In this document: positions 34,401-43,355 of the stretch, one piece after another
Numbering within the stretch: the stretch's first letter is position 1
Layout: each line of letters begins with the position of its first letter
Source: Bacteroidales bacterium
Lineage (GTDB): Bacteria > Bacteroidota > Bacteroidia > Bacteroidales > F082
Direction: 5' to 3'
Length of the DNA stretch: 64,000 nucleotides
Assembly (NCBI GenBank): GCA_023229135.1
Contig: JALNZT010000002.1
Coordinates: 1 to 64,000 of the forward strand
Program-made: the position numbers and the translations under genes
Notes under the pieces: generated by a model
Seen by the model: the letters and a program-made list of their open reading frames with translations, nothing else
Database searches by the model: none
Told to the model about the DNA's origin: nothing

Positions 34401-35412
34401 AGTAGCTGTTGTAATCCTTAACTTCAATGGTAAGCGGTTCCTCGAACGCTTTCTGCCTGGTGTGATTGCACACAGCCATGATACAGCTGAAATTATTGTG
34501 GCCGACAATGCTTCTTCGGATGATTCTGTTAGTTTCTTAGAAAAAAAATACCCAGACGTCAGGCTGATTCAAAATGCTAAAAATGATGGTTTTTCAACAG
34601 GCTATAATTTGGCCTTGAAACAGGTCGAAGCTGATTATTACATACTGCTAAACTCCGATATCGAAGTAACGCCCAACTGGATTAAGCCGCTGATTGATTT
34701 AATGGAAAGTGATCCGCTGATTGCCGCTTGCCAACCGAAAATAAGATCGCTCGAACAGCCCGAACGCTTTGAATATGCGGGAGCTGGGGGTGGTTTTATC
34801 GACAAATTTGGCTATCCTTTCTGCAGAGGTCGCTTGTTTTTGCACCTCGAAGAAGACCTCGGACAATATGATGACGATCTGGAGGTTTTCTGGGCAAGTG
34901 GCGCCTGTATGTTCGTCAGGGCGGATCTTTATCACCAGCATGGCGGCCTCGACGACAGCTTTTTTGCCCATATGGAGGAGATAGATTTTTGTTGGCGGAT
35001 GAAAAATCAGGGCTTTAAAATTATGTATTCCGGCAAATCAACGGTTTTTCACATTGGTGGTGGAACCTTGCCAAAAAAGTCCTCGCGTAAGACCTACCTT
35101 AACTTTAGAAACAACCTTTCACTGCTTTATAAGAACCTGCCTCAAAAACAGTTGTTTAGAGTAATTTTTCTGCGCTTGATATTGGATGGTGTGGCCAGTT
35201 TGAAGTTTTTGTTTGAGGCAGGCTTTGCCGATTTCTTTGCCGTGATGCGTGCCCACCTGCATTTTTATCGAAAGCTGCCACAGTTGCGCAAAAAGCGGTC
35301 AAACATTCATCCTCATCCCGTTAACAGGGTTTACCAGAAAAATATTGTTTTTGAACATTTCGTGCTGAAAAAAAAATGCTTTACCAGCCTCAATCCTAAA
35401 GATTTTTCCTAA
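34393..35412 (+). CDS. Family 2 glycosyltransferase
   Basis: This 339-aa GT-A fold enzyme starts VAVVILNFNGKRFLERFLP. It has the nucleotide-binding VADNASSDDS, LLNSDIEVTP (the DXD-like position) and an acceptor-side HMEEIDFCWRMKNQGFKI, as in rhamnosyl/WcaA-type GT2 proteins. No clear membrane span is seen except a weak C-terminal hydrophobic patch. It overlaps the upstream acyltransferase by 8 bp. Its stop codon overlaps that of the convergent aroQ by 4 bp. Confidence 0.92.
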   Translation: MPKVAVVILNFNGKRFLERFLPGVIAHSHDTAEIIVADNASSDDSVSFLEKKYPDVRLIQNAKNDGFSTGYNLALKQVEADYYILLNSDIEVTPNWIKPLIDLMESDPLIAACQPKIRSLEQPERFEYAGAGGGFIDKFGYPFCRGRLFLHLEEDLGQYDDDLEVFWASGACMFVRADLYHQHGGLDDSFFAHMEEIDFCWRMKNQGFKIMYSGKSTVFHIGGGTLPKKSSRKTYLNFRNNLSLLYKNLPQKQLFRVIFLRLILDGVASLKFLFEAGFADFFAVMRAHLHFYRKLPQLRKKRSNIHPHPVNRVYQKNIVFEHFVLKKKCFTSLNPKDFS

Positions 35413-35831
35413 GCATTCCTAAGCAGATATTCAATAGCCATACGGTATCCGTCCATACCAAAACCACTGAGTGAGGCCTGGCAAACCTCGGCTGTAAATG
35501 AATTTTTACGGTAGCTTTCCCGCGCAAAAATATTGCTCAGGTGGACTTCAATCACCGGGATATTCATGCTTCTGATTGTGTCGGCAAGCGCAATAGAAGT
35601 ATGGCTGTAGGCTGCAGGATTAAACACTATACCATCGAAATCATCATAGGCAGCTTGTAATATATTAATGAGTTCACCTTCTACATTGCTTTGTTTATAG
35701 GTGATTTCAGCTTTTGGGAAGAGCTTTAACAACTGCTTAATTAAGCTGTCGAAAGTTTGATGACCGTAAATTTCCGGCTCGCGGGTTCCGGTCAGGTTAA
35801 GGTTGGGTCCATTGAGAATCAGAATGCGCAT
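35409..35831 (-). CDS. aroQ: Type II 3-dehydroquinate dehydratase
   Basis: This 140-aa shikimate-pathway enzyme converts 3-dehydroquinate to 3-dehydroshikimate. Signatures are ILILNGPNLNLTGTREPEIYG at the N-terminus (with the catalytic Tyr in the mobile loop), QSNVEGELI, FNPAAYSHTSIAL, and EVHLSNIFARESYR. The start at 35831 (MRILILNGPN) is chosen over 35873 because a TATCTTTG box at 35852-35859 lies between them. It converges on the glycosyltransferase gene with overlapping stops. Confidence 0.95.
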   Translation of the reverse strand: MRILILNGPNLNLTGTREPEIYGHQTFDSLIKQLLKLFPKAEITYKQSNVEGELINILQAAYDDFDGIVFNPAAYSHTSIALADTIRSMNIPVIEVHLSNIFARESYRKNSFTAEVCQASLSGFGMDGYRMAIEYLLRNA

Positions 35832-35851
35832 AAGAATGGTTTTTAGCCCCA

Positions 35852-35859
35852 CAAAGATA
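35852..35859 (-). promoter_or_regulatory. -7 box of aroQ
   Basis: The minus strand reads TATCTTTG, about 20 nt before the ATG at 35831. No clear -33. Confidence 0.5.
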
Positions 35860-35995
35860 ATTGTATAAAGCATTTCCGCGCTAATTTGGAAATCAAATTC
35901 AATGCTTTGCTTAAAATGGATTGATATTTATGTTTTTAAAATGATGATTTTTGGGTTTTCGGACAAGATTCAAACAGCTTATTCCGGAAATTGCT

Positions 35996-36003
35996 TACTT
36001 TTG
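35996..36003 (+). promoter_or_regulatory. -7 box of the TPP-riboswitch transcript
   Basis: TACTTTTG matches TAnnTTTG and lies 18 nt before the first conserved riboswitch bases. No -33 TTG is clear. Confidence 0.5.
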
Positions 36004-36018
36004 CCACGATAATACCAA

Positions 36019-36108
36019 TAGGGGTGCCTTTGCCCGCAATAGCGGGATGAAATACAGGCTGAGAGCAAACCCTTTGAACCTGAACGGATAATGCCGACGT
36101 AGGGAACA
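36019..36108 (+). promoter_or_regulatory. TPP (thiamine pyrophosphate) riboswitch
   Basis: All conserved thi-box blocks are present in order: GGGGTGCC (36021-36028), a variable P3 hairpin CCCGC-AATA-GCGGG (36033-36046), GGCTGAGAG (from 36057), ACCCTTTGAACCTGAACGG, ATAATGCC and GACGTAGGGAA (to 36106). The P1 helix directly flanking these blocks looks weak. CTTTTG at 35999-36003 could pair with CAAAAG after the aptamer, but it overlaps the -7 box. Transcription runs into the TonB receptor gene 55 nt on, so it should shut that gene off when TPP is plentiful. Confidence 0.95.
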
Positions 36109-36162
36109 AAAGCATCTCATTTTCCTCTATTGATTTACTGTTTAACTTTAAATCAATGAGTT

Positions 36163-38595
36163 ATGTTTAAAAAAAAATTCTTATTTCTAACACTGGTTTT
36201 TCTGCCCTGGAGTTTGGCAGCACAGTATTCCATTAGCGGAAAAATTATTTCTGCCGACGACGGCGATGCCCTTGCCGGAGCTCACCTTACGCTGGTGCAA
36301 AACGCTTACCATCAGGTTACTGACTCTGATGGAAGCTTCGAGTTTAAGAACCTGAAACCTGGAAAATACGAGCTGTCAACTTCCTTTATTGGCTTCGAGA
36401 ATCAGGTGACGACAGTTGAGCTTTTACAAAATAAAAACATTCAAATAGAGATGCAGCCTGCCGCATTCTTGCAAGATGAAGTCGTTGTAAGTGCTTCACG
36501 GCCAGCACCAAAAACACCACTTACCCAGAGTGTTGTAGATGCCGCAGCCATCAGCAAAAACAATAGCGGAGCAGATCTGCCTTATTTATTACAGCAAACG
36601 CCATCTTTGGTTGTGAGTTCGGATGCCGGTACTGGAATTGGATATACCAGTCTGAGAATCAGAGGTTCGGATATTACTCGAATCAATGTTACCATGAATG
36701 GTGTGCCGGTCAATGATCCCGAATCACACAGCGTGTTTTTTGTCAATTTGCCTGATTTTGCTTCTTCCATCGATAACATCAATATTCAGCGTGGCGTCGG
36801 CACCTCTACCAATGGCTCTGCTGCATTTGGAGCCAGCCTCAATATCAAAACTGATGTGCCATCTGATGAGGCTTTTGCACAACTAGAATCGAATGCAGGT
36901 TCATACAATAGCTTTCGCAATAGCCTGAACTTCTCTACCGGAAGAAGTAAAAAAGGCTTTGCGCTAAATGGCCGATTGAGTAAAATCACTTCCGATGGTT
37001 ATGTAGATCGTGCCTGGTCCGACCTGGCTGCCTACTACCTTTCCGGCTCATGGTCGAGTAACCGAACACTGATTAAAGTCATCGCGACAAGCGGGAAACA
37101 AGCTACTTATCAAGCCTGGAACGGCGTGCCAAAAGATAGTCTGGAAACGAAATCGGGGAGGCGTTATAATCCTTCGGGCGAGATGCTCGATAAAGATGGG
37201 AATTTGCTCGGCTATTATAAAGATCAAACCGATAATTACCAGCAGGATTATTACCAGTTGCATCTCGCACAACAGTTTACCGGCGAATTGCGTTTGAGCG
37301 GCGCAGCATTTTATACCAAAGGCCGTGGCTACTACGAAAGCTGGAAGAATCAACGTAAATTCAGTGATTACCAACTTCCAAATGTGATTATCGGCGGCGA
37401 AACCATACGCCGTACGGATCTGGTTCAGCAGAAATGGCTCGACAACAACTTTTACGGTTTCAACCTGGCCTTGAATCACCAGACAAAACGCGTAAACACT
37501 ACACTCGGCGGCGGCTGGAATCAATATGATGGCGACCATTACGGCTTAATCAGCTGGGCACAATACAGCTCTGAAAGTTTAAACGATGTTCCTTGGTATG
37601 AAAATAATGGCCTGAAAACAGACTATAATATGTATGTCAAAAGTCTTTTTGAGCTCAACCGGAAATTTAGTCTTTTCGCCGACCTTCAATTTCGGCATAT
37701 CGACTACAAAATTTCGGGTATTCACGATGATTTAAGAGATATTAGTCAGGAACATCGGTATGACTTTTTCAATCCAAAAGCAGGCTTGTTTTATACCATT
37801 AATCCAGAAAACAGCACTTATATTTCAGTAGCTTTTTCTCAACGTGAGCCAAATCGTTCTGTTTACCGCGATGCCGATCCTACCCAAGAAATCAAACATG
37901 AGAAGTTACTCAATTTTGAAGCCGGATACGCGCTTAACAATCAAAGATTTACACTTAATTCCAATGTGTATTATATGTTGTACAAAGATCAGCTTGTACT
38001 CACCGGAAAAATAAATAATTCTGGCGCAGCCATACTCACAAATGTGCCTGACAGCTATCGTTTGGGAATAGAAAACAGCATTAACTATTCGATTAGCAGA
38101 AGTGTGAGTGTTGGCGGTCATTTTAGTTTTAGCACCAATAAAATTCTGAATTACATCCATTATGTCGATAACTGGAATTATTGGGATGATCCTGAATCAG
38201 AACCCTATCAATATGCCACAGATTTGGGAACAACAACTATTTCGTTTTCACCTGATGTGGTGGCCGGTTTGCAAATTGGCGTCAAGCCTTTCGAGGGGAT
38301 GCTAATTGACTTGCAAACAAGCTATGTGAGCCGCCAATATTTGGATAACAGCTCCAATAAAGACCGCAGCTTGGATCCTTATCTGGTTACAAATGCACGG
38401 ATAGCTTATGAAGTTCCACAAAAGCTATTTAAAAAGCTGGAGCTTAAATTACAGGTAAATAATCTCTTTAGCAGCTGGTTCGAAACCAATGGATGGGTGT
38501 ATCAATATGTATATGATAAACAAGAATATACTTCAGATGGTTATTTTCCGCAAGCCCCAGCTCACGCTATGTTTGGCTTGTCGGTGATGTTTTAA
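36163..38595 (+). CDS. TonB-dependent receptor, probable thiamine uptake
   Basis: This 810-aa outer-membrane receptor has a signal peptide (LFLTLVFLPWSLAAQ), a carboxypeptidase-regulatory-like domain (about 22-105: YSISGKIISADDGDALAGAH), a plug (about 115-230 with SLRIRGSDITRINVTMNGVP) and a beta-barrel ending in aromatic HAMFGLSVMF. The TPP riboswitch in its leader indicates thiamine or a thiamine precursor as ligand, as for the OMR1-type receptors of Bacteroides. It has no pnuT-like permease or thiamine kinase gene beside it, unlike the common arrangement. A strong terminator follows. Confidence 0.9.
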   Translation: MFKKKFLFLTLVFLPWSLAAQYSISGKIISADDGDALAGAHLTLVQNAYHQVTDSDGSFEFKNLKPGKYELSTSFIGFENQVTTVELLQNKNIQIEMQPAAFLQDEVVVSASRPAPKTPLTQSVVDAAAISKNNSGADLPYLLQQTPSLVVSSDAGTGIGYTSLRIRGSDITRINVTMNGVPVNDPESHSVFFVNLPDFASSIDNINIQRGVGTSTNGSAAFGASLNIKTDVPSDEAFAQLESNAGSYNSFRNSLNFSTGRSKKGFALNGRLSKITSDGYVDRAWSDLAAYYLSGSWSSNRTLIKVIATSGKQATYQAWNGVPKDSLETKSGRRYNPSGEMLDKDGNLLGYYKDQTDNYQQDYYQLHLAQQFTGELRLSGAAFYTKGRGYYESWKNQRKFSDYQLPNVIIGGETIRRTDLVQQKWLDNNFYGFNLALNHQTKRVNTTLGGGWNQYDGDHYGLISWAQYSSESLNDVPWYENNGLKTDYNMYVKSLFELNRKFSLFADLQFRHIDYKISGIHDDLRDISQEHRYDFFNPKAGLFYTINPENSTYISVAFSQREPNRSVYRDADPTQEIKHEKLLNFEAGYALNNQRFTLNSNVYYMLYKDQLVLTGKINNSGAAILTNVPDSYRLGIENSINYSISRSVSVGGHFSFSTNKILNYIHYVDNWNYWDDPESEPYQYATDLGTTTISFSPDVVAGLQIGVKPFEGMLIDLQTSYVSRQYLDNSSNKDRSLDPYLVTNARIAYEVPQKLFKKLELKLQVNNLFSSWFETNGWVYQYVYDKQEYTSDGYFPQAPAHAMFGLSVMF

Positions 38596-38617
38596 GTATT
38601 GAACTAATTGCTTTATA

Positions 38618-38652
38618 AACAGGAATGATTGTAAAATCTCATTCCTGTTTTT
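38618..38652 (+). terminator. Terminator after the TonB receptor
   Basis: AACAGGAATGA (38618-38628) and TCATTCCTGTT (38639-38649) form a perfect 11-bp stem with a 10-nt loop, followed by a T-tract. Confidence 0.9.
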
Positions 38653-38829
38653 TCGTGCTTCAACGTTTGTTTTATTGAGAAATAATAACATCAATCAAAA
38701 AAATCCTTTTATTGGCTTAGGCAGTTGTTGGTATATTTTTTTTGTACATTTATCCCAAAATAAACCATACCTCAAATATTCTTAAAGTGTATTTGGGCGT
38801 TTTTAATCACCAATTTAAAAAATAATTAT

Positions 38830-40728
38830 ATGGTACCACGCGTTTCAACCTTAGGCGGTTACATCTTCGAATACCAAAAAAGCGTTACCAATCCCACGGG
38901 TTTTTGGGCGCATGTCGCAGATAGTTTTTTCTGGCGCAAAAAATGGGATAACCTCCTCAACTGGGATTTTGAAAAAGCAGAAATCAAATGGTTTGAAGGT
39001 GCAAAACTGAACATCACTGAAAATATTTTTGAGCGTCACCAGTTCTACCGAGCCAATCAAAAAGCGATAATCTGGGAGCCAAACGATCCTTCCGAAGCTA
39101 CGCGTGAACTAACTTACCAACAATTGTTTGATGAGGTGAAACGCTTTAGTAACGCCCTCTTGAAAGCCGGTGTGAAAAAAGGTGAGGTCGTAGGAATATA
39201 CTTACCTATGGTTCCGGAGCTTGTTGTTGCAATGCTGGCTTGCGCGCGCATTGGTGCGATTCATTCCATTGTTTTCGCCGGATTTTCGGCTCAATCCTTG
39301 TCCGATCGCTTAATAGATGCCGGGGCCAGCTTACTTATCACTGCCGATGGTGGTTTTCGGGGCAATAAAATTACACCGCTTAAAGCCATTGCCGATGAAG
39401 CCATGGACAATTGCAATTGCGTGAAAACTGCTGTGGTGCTGAAACGTACCGGCGAAACAATCCAGATGAAAGCCGGACGCGACATATGGTGGGACGACTT
39501 TGTAGCAGGCGTTTCAACTGATCACGAGGCTGAGCTGATGGATGCAGAAGACCCGTTGTTTGTGCTTTACACCAGCGGCTCAACCGGAAAACCCAAAGGC
39601 CTTGTGCACACCGTTGCTGGCTTTATGGTATTTACAGCTTACACTTTTCGCAATGTTTTTCAGTACGGCGATGGCGATGTGTATTTTTGCAGTGCTGATA
39701 TAGGCTGGGTTACAGGTCACAGTTATTTGGTTTACGGGCCACTGCTTAATGGCGCTACCAGCCTGATGTTTGAGGGTATTCCCACCTTCCCGGATGCGGG
39801 TCGCTACTGGGAAATCATCGACAAGCATCAGGTAAATCAGTTTTATACAGCACCTACTGCCATCCGTTCGCTGATGGCGATGGGAATGGAATGGCTCGAT
39901 GGCAAACGGCTGAAAAGTCTGAAAGTGCTGGGTACCGTTGGCGAGCCCATCAACGAAGAAGCCTGGCACTGGTACCACGACCATATCGGCAAAAACCGCT
40001 GTCCGGTTGTGGATACCTGGTGGCAAACAGAAACCGGTGGCATCATGATTAGTCCACTGGCAGGCATTACGCCCACCAAGCCTTCTTATGCTACCATGCC
40101 GCTGATGGGGATTCAGCCTGTGATTGTCGACCAGGATGGTAAAGAGCTGACAGGCAACAGCGTAGAAGGTAATCTATGTATAAAATATCCCTGGCCGGGC
40201 ATCGCCAGAACGATTTGGGGAGACCATGAGCGGTTTCGGCAGACCTATTTCTCTACCTATAAAAACATGTATTTTAGCGGTGATGGTGTGAAACGCGACG
40301 AAGACGGCTATTACCGTATCCTCGGTAGGGTAGATGATGTAATAAATGTTTCGGGACACCGCTTGGGATCTGCCGAAATAGAAAATGCCATCAACGAACA
40401 TCCGCTGATTTCTGAATCAGCCGTGGTAGGATTTCCGCATGATATTAAAGGACAGGGAATATACGCTTACGTGGTTTGCACCAATTTCAGTACCGGCGGT
40501 GAGGAGGGTATCAGGCAATCGGTGTTGCTGACCGTGAGCAAGATTATCGGTTCTTTTGCCAAACCCGATAAAATCCAGCTCGTTAGCGGACTTCCTAAAA
40601 CCAGATCAGGAAAGATTATGCGCCGGATTTTGCGCAAAATCGCCGAAGGAAACACCAGCGATTTCGGCGATACAACTACTTTGCTTGATCCTGAAGTGGT
40701 AGAAGAAATCGTGCAAGGGAAAATTTAG
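38830..40728 (+). CDS. acs: Acetyl-CoA synthetase (AMP-forming)
   Basis: This 632-aa ANL-superfamily enzyme activates acetate to acetyl-CoA. The N-terminal ACAS region is followed by the P-loop YTSGSTGKPKG (from 247), the acyl-binding DTWWQTETGG, the YFSGDG and GRVDDVINVSGHR hinge motifs, and PKTRSGKIMRR with the acetylation-regulated Lys at 595. The window shows no acetyltransferase or deacetylase partner. The gene is monocistronic, starts about 180 nt after the terminator at 38618-38652, and no promoter was confidently seen. Confidence 0.96.
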   Translation: MVPRVSTLGGYIFEYQKSVTNPTGFWAHVADSFFWRKKWDNLLNWDFEKAEIKWFEGAKLNITENIFERHQFYRANQKAIIWEPNDPSEATRELTYQQLFDEVKRFSNALLKAGVKKGEVVGIYLPMVPELVVAMLACARIGAIHSIVFAGFSAQSLSDRLIDAGASLLITADGGFRGNKITPLKAIADEAMDNCNCVKTAVVLKRTGETIQMKAGRDIWWDDFVAGVSTDHEAELMDAEDPLFVLYTSGSTGKPKGLVHTVAGFMVFTAYTFRNVFQYGDGDVYFCSADIGWVTGHSYLVYGPLLNGATSLMFEGIPTFPDAGRYWEIIDKHQVNQFYTAPTAIRSLMAMGMEWLDGKRLKSLKVLGTVGEPINEEAWHWYHDHIGKNRCPVVDTWWQTETGGIMISPLAGITPTKPSYATMPLMGIQPVIVDQDGKELTGNSVEGNLCIKYPWPGIARTIWGDHERFRQTYFSTYKNMYFSGDGVKRDEDGYYRILGRVDDVINVSGHRLGSAEIENAINEHPLISESAVVGFPHDIKGQGIYAYVVCTNFSTGGEEGIRQSVLLTVSKIIGSFAKPDKIQLVSGLPKTRSGKIMRRILRKIAEGNTSDFGDTTTLLDPEVVEEIVQGKI

Positions 40729-40805
40729 TCAGCGAGATGTATTTGAATTTGCCTTTAAGTGCGTCAAAACTAACGTTTGGGTAAGTTTTCTTCGTCACAA
40801 AACAC

Positions 40806-40813
40806 TATTTTTG
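40806..40813 (+). promoter_or_regulatory. -7 box for the TolB-like gene (near leaderless)
   Basis: TATTTTTG lies five nt before the ATG at 40819 and downstream of the in-frame start at 40777, which is therefore rejected. Confidence 0.5.
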
Positions 40814-40818
40814 CCGCC

Positions 40819-41718
40819 ATGCGCTTTTGGGTTCTCCTGTTTTGTTTGATTCTTGGCTTGTCGGCAACGGCACAGTTTTCGTCTATTTACCAAATCGATA
40901 CGCTGCTTTCAGAGCAAGTGAATGCACAATATGCGGCTATAAATCAAACCGGGACAAAGTTGTTGTTTACTGCAAGTATTGACAGCCAATTATATTTCTA
41001 CGATTTTAATACGGCTGTTATACAGCAGTTTACAAACGAAAATAGAGCTGTGGAAGCTTCAAGCTGGTCGCCTGAAGATGAAAAAATTGTGTTTGTTACC
41101 CATCCTGAAGGACAATTAAAGCAGCAGTATTTTGCAGACGAATCCAGCTTACTTATTCCGGAAAGAGTCGTAAAAGCAAGTGCGCCTCAGTTTAATCACA
41201 AGGGCAATTTGCTCCTATTTATTGGTCAGCGGCAAAGTCAGCAGCATTCACATATTTACACCTACGATTTTAAGTATGACAATTTGAATCAGCTCACTCG
41301 AAATGTCGTGGCAGAAAACCCACGCTGGTCACCTTCTGACAAGCTTATTAGCTTCAATACGAAGGATGGTTTAGTTAAAAAAATTGTGTTATTAAACTGG
41401 TATGGAGCTGTGGATAAAGAAATAAAAAATGATAGCTTAAACCTGATTGACGCCAACTGGGGTGATTCTGATTACAAGATGATTTATGTGGGGTATAACG
41501 AAAGGCGGCATTATTTAATTCGCAGCAGGCTCAATGGTAATGGTATTTCTGTGCTAATGGAGAGCGATTTTGCGTTATCAAATCCAATTTGGATTCCCAA
41601 TTCCGAAAAAGTTCTCGTAACTTGCACGAATTATGCGGGAGAACGGATGATTTTAGTTCTGAACCTGGATGAACAGACCACATTTGAAGATGTTTTATTT
41701 AAAATTTTAAACGAATGA
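40819..41718 (+). CDS. Secreted TolB-like beta-propeller protein
   Basis: This 299-aa protein has a signal peptide (MRFWVLLFCLILGLSATAQ) and several WD40/PD40-like repeats, each with a strand ending in a phrase such as ASSWSPEDEKIVFVTHPEG, APQFNHKGNLLLFIGQ, ENPRWSPSDKLISFNTKDG and NPIWIPNSEKVLVTC. Such propellers bind proteins or glycans in the periplasm; no enzyme residues are evident. It overlaps the downstream SPFH gene by ATGA (41715-41718), so the two are probably coupled. Confidence 0.82.
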   Translation: MRFWVLLFCLILGLSATAQFSSIYQIDTLLSEQVNAQYAAINQTGTKLLFTASIDSQLYFYDFNTAVIQQFTNENRAVEASSWSPEDEKIVFVTHPEGQLKQQYFADESSLLIPERVVKASAPQFNHKGNLLLFIGQRQSQQHSHIYTYDFKYDNLNQLTRNVVAENPRWSPSDKLISFNTKDGLVKKIVLLNWYGAVDKEIKNDSLNLIDANWGDSDYKMIYVGYNERRHYLIRSRLNGNGISVLMESDFALSNPIWIPNSEKVLVTCTNYAGERMILVLNLDEQTTFEDVLFKILNE

Positions 41719-42551
41719 GTACAAACGAAGAATTTGATTTTAAGAAAATTTTGCCCATTGCCATCCTTGTTGGCGCGGTTTTATTGTTAATAATTTTTTG
41801 GAGCCGGATGACGGTAACCATTCCGGCAGGTCACGGCGGTGTTTTGTTTAAACTTTTTGCCGGTGGTGTTGACACGGAACATACTTATAAAGAAGGATTT
41901 CACTTTTTAGCACCCTGGAATTCGATGTATCTTTATGAAACACGTCAGCAGGAAGTAGCCGAAGAAATGAATGTGTTATCCTCTAATGGATTGGAAATCA
42001 GGGTTGATTTCTCGGCCTGGTACCAACCTCGCTGGGGGCAATTGGGATCATTACATGCCCAGATTGGGACTGATTATATGCGGCGTGTAGTAATGCCGTC
42101 ATTGAGATCGGCAGCGCGTTCGGTGGTTGGGCGCTATACACCTGAACAAATATATTCAACTAAGCGTGATGCCATTCAGGATGAGATTTTTGATGAAACC
42201 AAGAAATTGCTGGACGAAAAGTATGTGCAACTCAATCAGGTGCTGATTCGATCGATTACACTTCCGCCTACCATTAAAACAGCCATTGAGAGTAAACTCA
42301 AACAGGAGCAGGAAGCACTTGAATATGAATTTAAACTCGAAAAAGCTGAACAAGAAGCTGAGCGACAACGTATTGATGCCGAAGGTAAGGCACGTGCCAA
42401 CAAAATTTTGAGCGCGAGTATCACTGAGCAAATTCTGCGCGAGAAAGGGATAAATGCAACCCTTAAATTGGCAGAATCACCTAACTCCAAAGTGGTAATC
42501 ATTGGTAATACCGGCGATGGATTACCCATCATTCTGGGAGAAAACAAATAG
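41715..42551 (+). CDS. Prohibitin/SPFH-domain membrane protein
   Basis: This 278-aa protein has one N-terminal transmembrane helix (ILPIAILVGAVLLLIIFWS, about 12-30). A band-7 domain follows (VTIPAGHGGVLFKLFAGGV, AVGRYTPEQIYSTKRDAIQ-like segment, LIRSITLPPTIKTAI). A charged coiled coil comes next (KLKQEQEALEYEFKLEKAEQ). Prohibitin-type proteins form ring scaffolds on membranes and often modulate proteases such as FtsH. It is coupled by a 4-bp overlap to the secreted propeller gene, an association I cannot explain from known systems. Confidence 0.9.
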   Translation: MSTNEEFDFKKILPIAILVGAVLLLIIFWSRMTVTIPAGHGGVLFKLFAGGVDTEHTYKEGFHFLAPWNSMYLYETRQQEVAEEMNVLSSNGLEIRVDFSAWYQPRWGQLGSLHAQIGTDYMRRVVMPSLRSAARSVVGRYTPEQIYSTKRDAIQDEIFDETKKLLDEKYVQLNQVLIRSITLPPTIKTAIESKLKQEQEALEYEFKLEKAEQEAERQRIDAEGKARANKILSASITEQILREKGINATLKLAESPNSKVVIIGNTGDGLPIILGENK

Positions 42552-42761
42552 ACCTTTTAGTAATCTATTGATTTTTGATTTGTTCCGGGAAAGCGTTTTT
42601 CGGGACAAATCATTTTTTTTGTCTTATTTTTATCGTACAGTGGTTGAGCAACATACCTTTATCGTATAGACTTTATGTTCCTGCTATAACCTGAGGTTTG
42701 GTTTTACAAAATCAGGTTTCCGGCTTTAAAAATCAATGGTTAACATTATCGATGATATGTA

Positions 42762-42788
42762 TTGGCTTATAGTTTTATCGTATTTTTG
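42762..42788 (+). promoter_or_regulatory. Promoter of smpB
   Basis: TTG (42762-42764) and TATTTTTG (42781-42788) are 16 nt apart. The ATG at 42797 lies 8 nt after the -7 box, so the message is almost leaderless. Confidence 0.55.
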
Positions 42789-42796
42789 CCGATTAG

Positions 42797-43249
42797 ATGA
42801 AAACACAATCGATACGAATAAGGAATAAACGCGCCAGCTTCGAGTACTTTCTCGAAGACAGGCTGGTGGCCGGAATCGTGCTTACCGGGACTGAAATAAA
42901 GTCGATAAGGGAAGGCAAGGTAAGCCTCAACGACGCTTATTGTGCTTTTGAAGGCGGCGAACTCTTTGTGCGCGAAATGCATATTGCCGAATACACACAT
43001 GGTACACACTATAACCACGAGCCTAAGCGCGACCGCAAACTTTTATTGAATGCCCGCGAACTGAAAAAGCTACGCACAAAAATTAATGAAAAAGGTTTTA
43101 CCATTGTTCCAGTGGTGCTTTTTGTAAATGAGCGCGGTCTGGCAAAACTGGAAATTGCATTGGCCAAAGGGAAACATCATTATGACAAACGTCATACCTT
43201 AAAGGACAAAGATACGAAACGCGAACTCGATCGCCTAAAACGTAGCTAA
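42797..43249 (+). CDS. smpB: SsrA-binding protein SmpB
   Basis: This 150-aa tmRNA partner is needed for trans-translation. Family signatures are ASFEYFLEDRLVAGIVLTGTEIKSIREGKVSLNDAYC, GELFVREMHIAEYTHG, HEPKRDRKLLLN and the basic tail ending KGKHHYDKRHTLKDKDTKRE. Length and ends are normal. It is followed after a duplicated leader (43248-43355) by a secreted thioredoxin-like gene. Confidence 0.97.
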   Translation: MKTQSIRIRNKRASFEYFLEDRLVAGIVLTGTEIKSIREGKVSLNDAYCAFEGGELFVREMHIAEYTHGTHYNHEPKRDRKLLLNARELKKLRTKINEKGFTIVPVVLFVNERGLAKLEIALAKGKHHYDKRHTLKDKDTKRELDRLKRS

Positions 43250-43355
43250 CACTTAAACCCAACTTATGAAGTCTTTAATCCTCTAATCTTCAAATCTTTG
43301 AATTTTTGAATCCTCAAATCTTCGATAAAACACTTAAACCCAACTTATGAAATCT
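43248..43355 (+). repeat. Duplicated leader/start region before the thioredoxin-like gene
   Basis: A 27-bp segment beginning AACACTTAAACCCAACTTATG occurs at 43248-43274 and again at 43329-43355 with one difference (GAAGTCT versus GAAATCT). The upstream copy has ATG at 43266 followed by six codons and a stop; the downstream copy carries the real gene start. Between them is a degenerate run of TCTTCAAATCTTTGAA-like units with inverted TTCAAA/TTTGAA. It looks like a local tandem duplication or slippage product. Confidence 0.8.
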
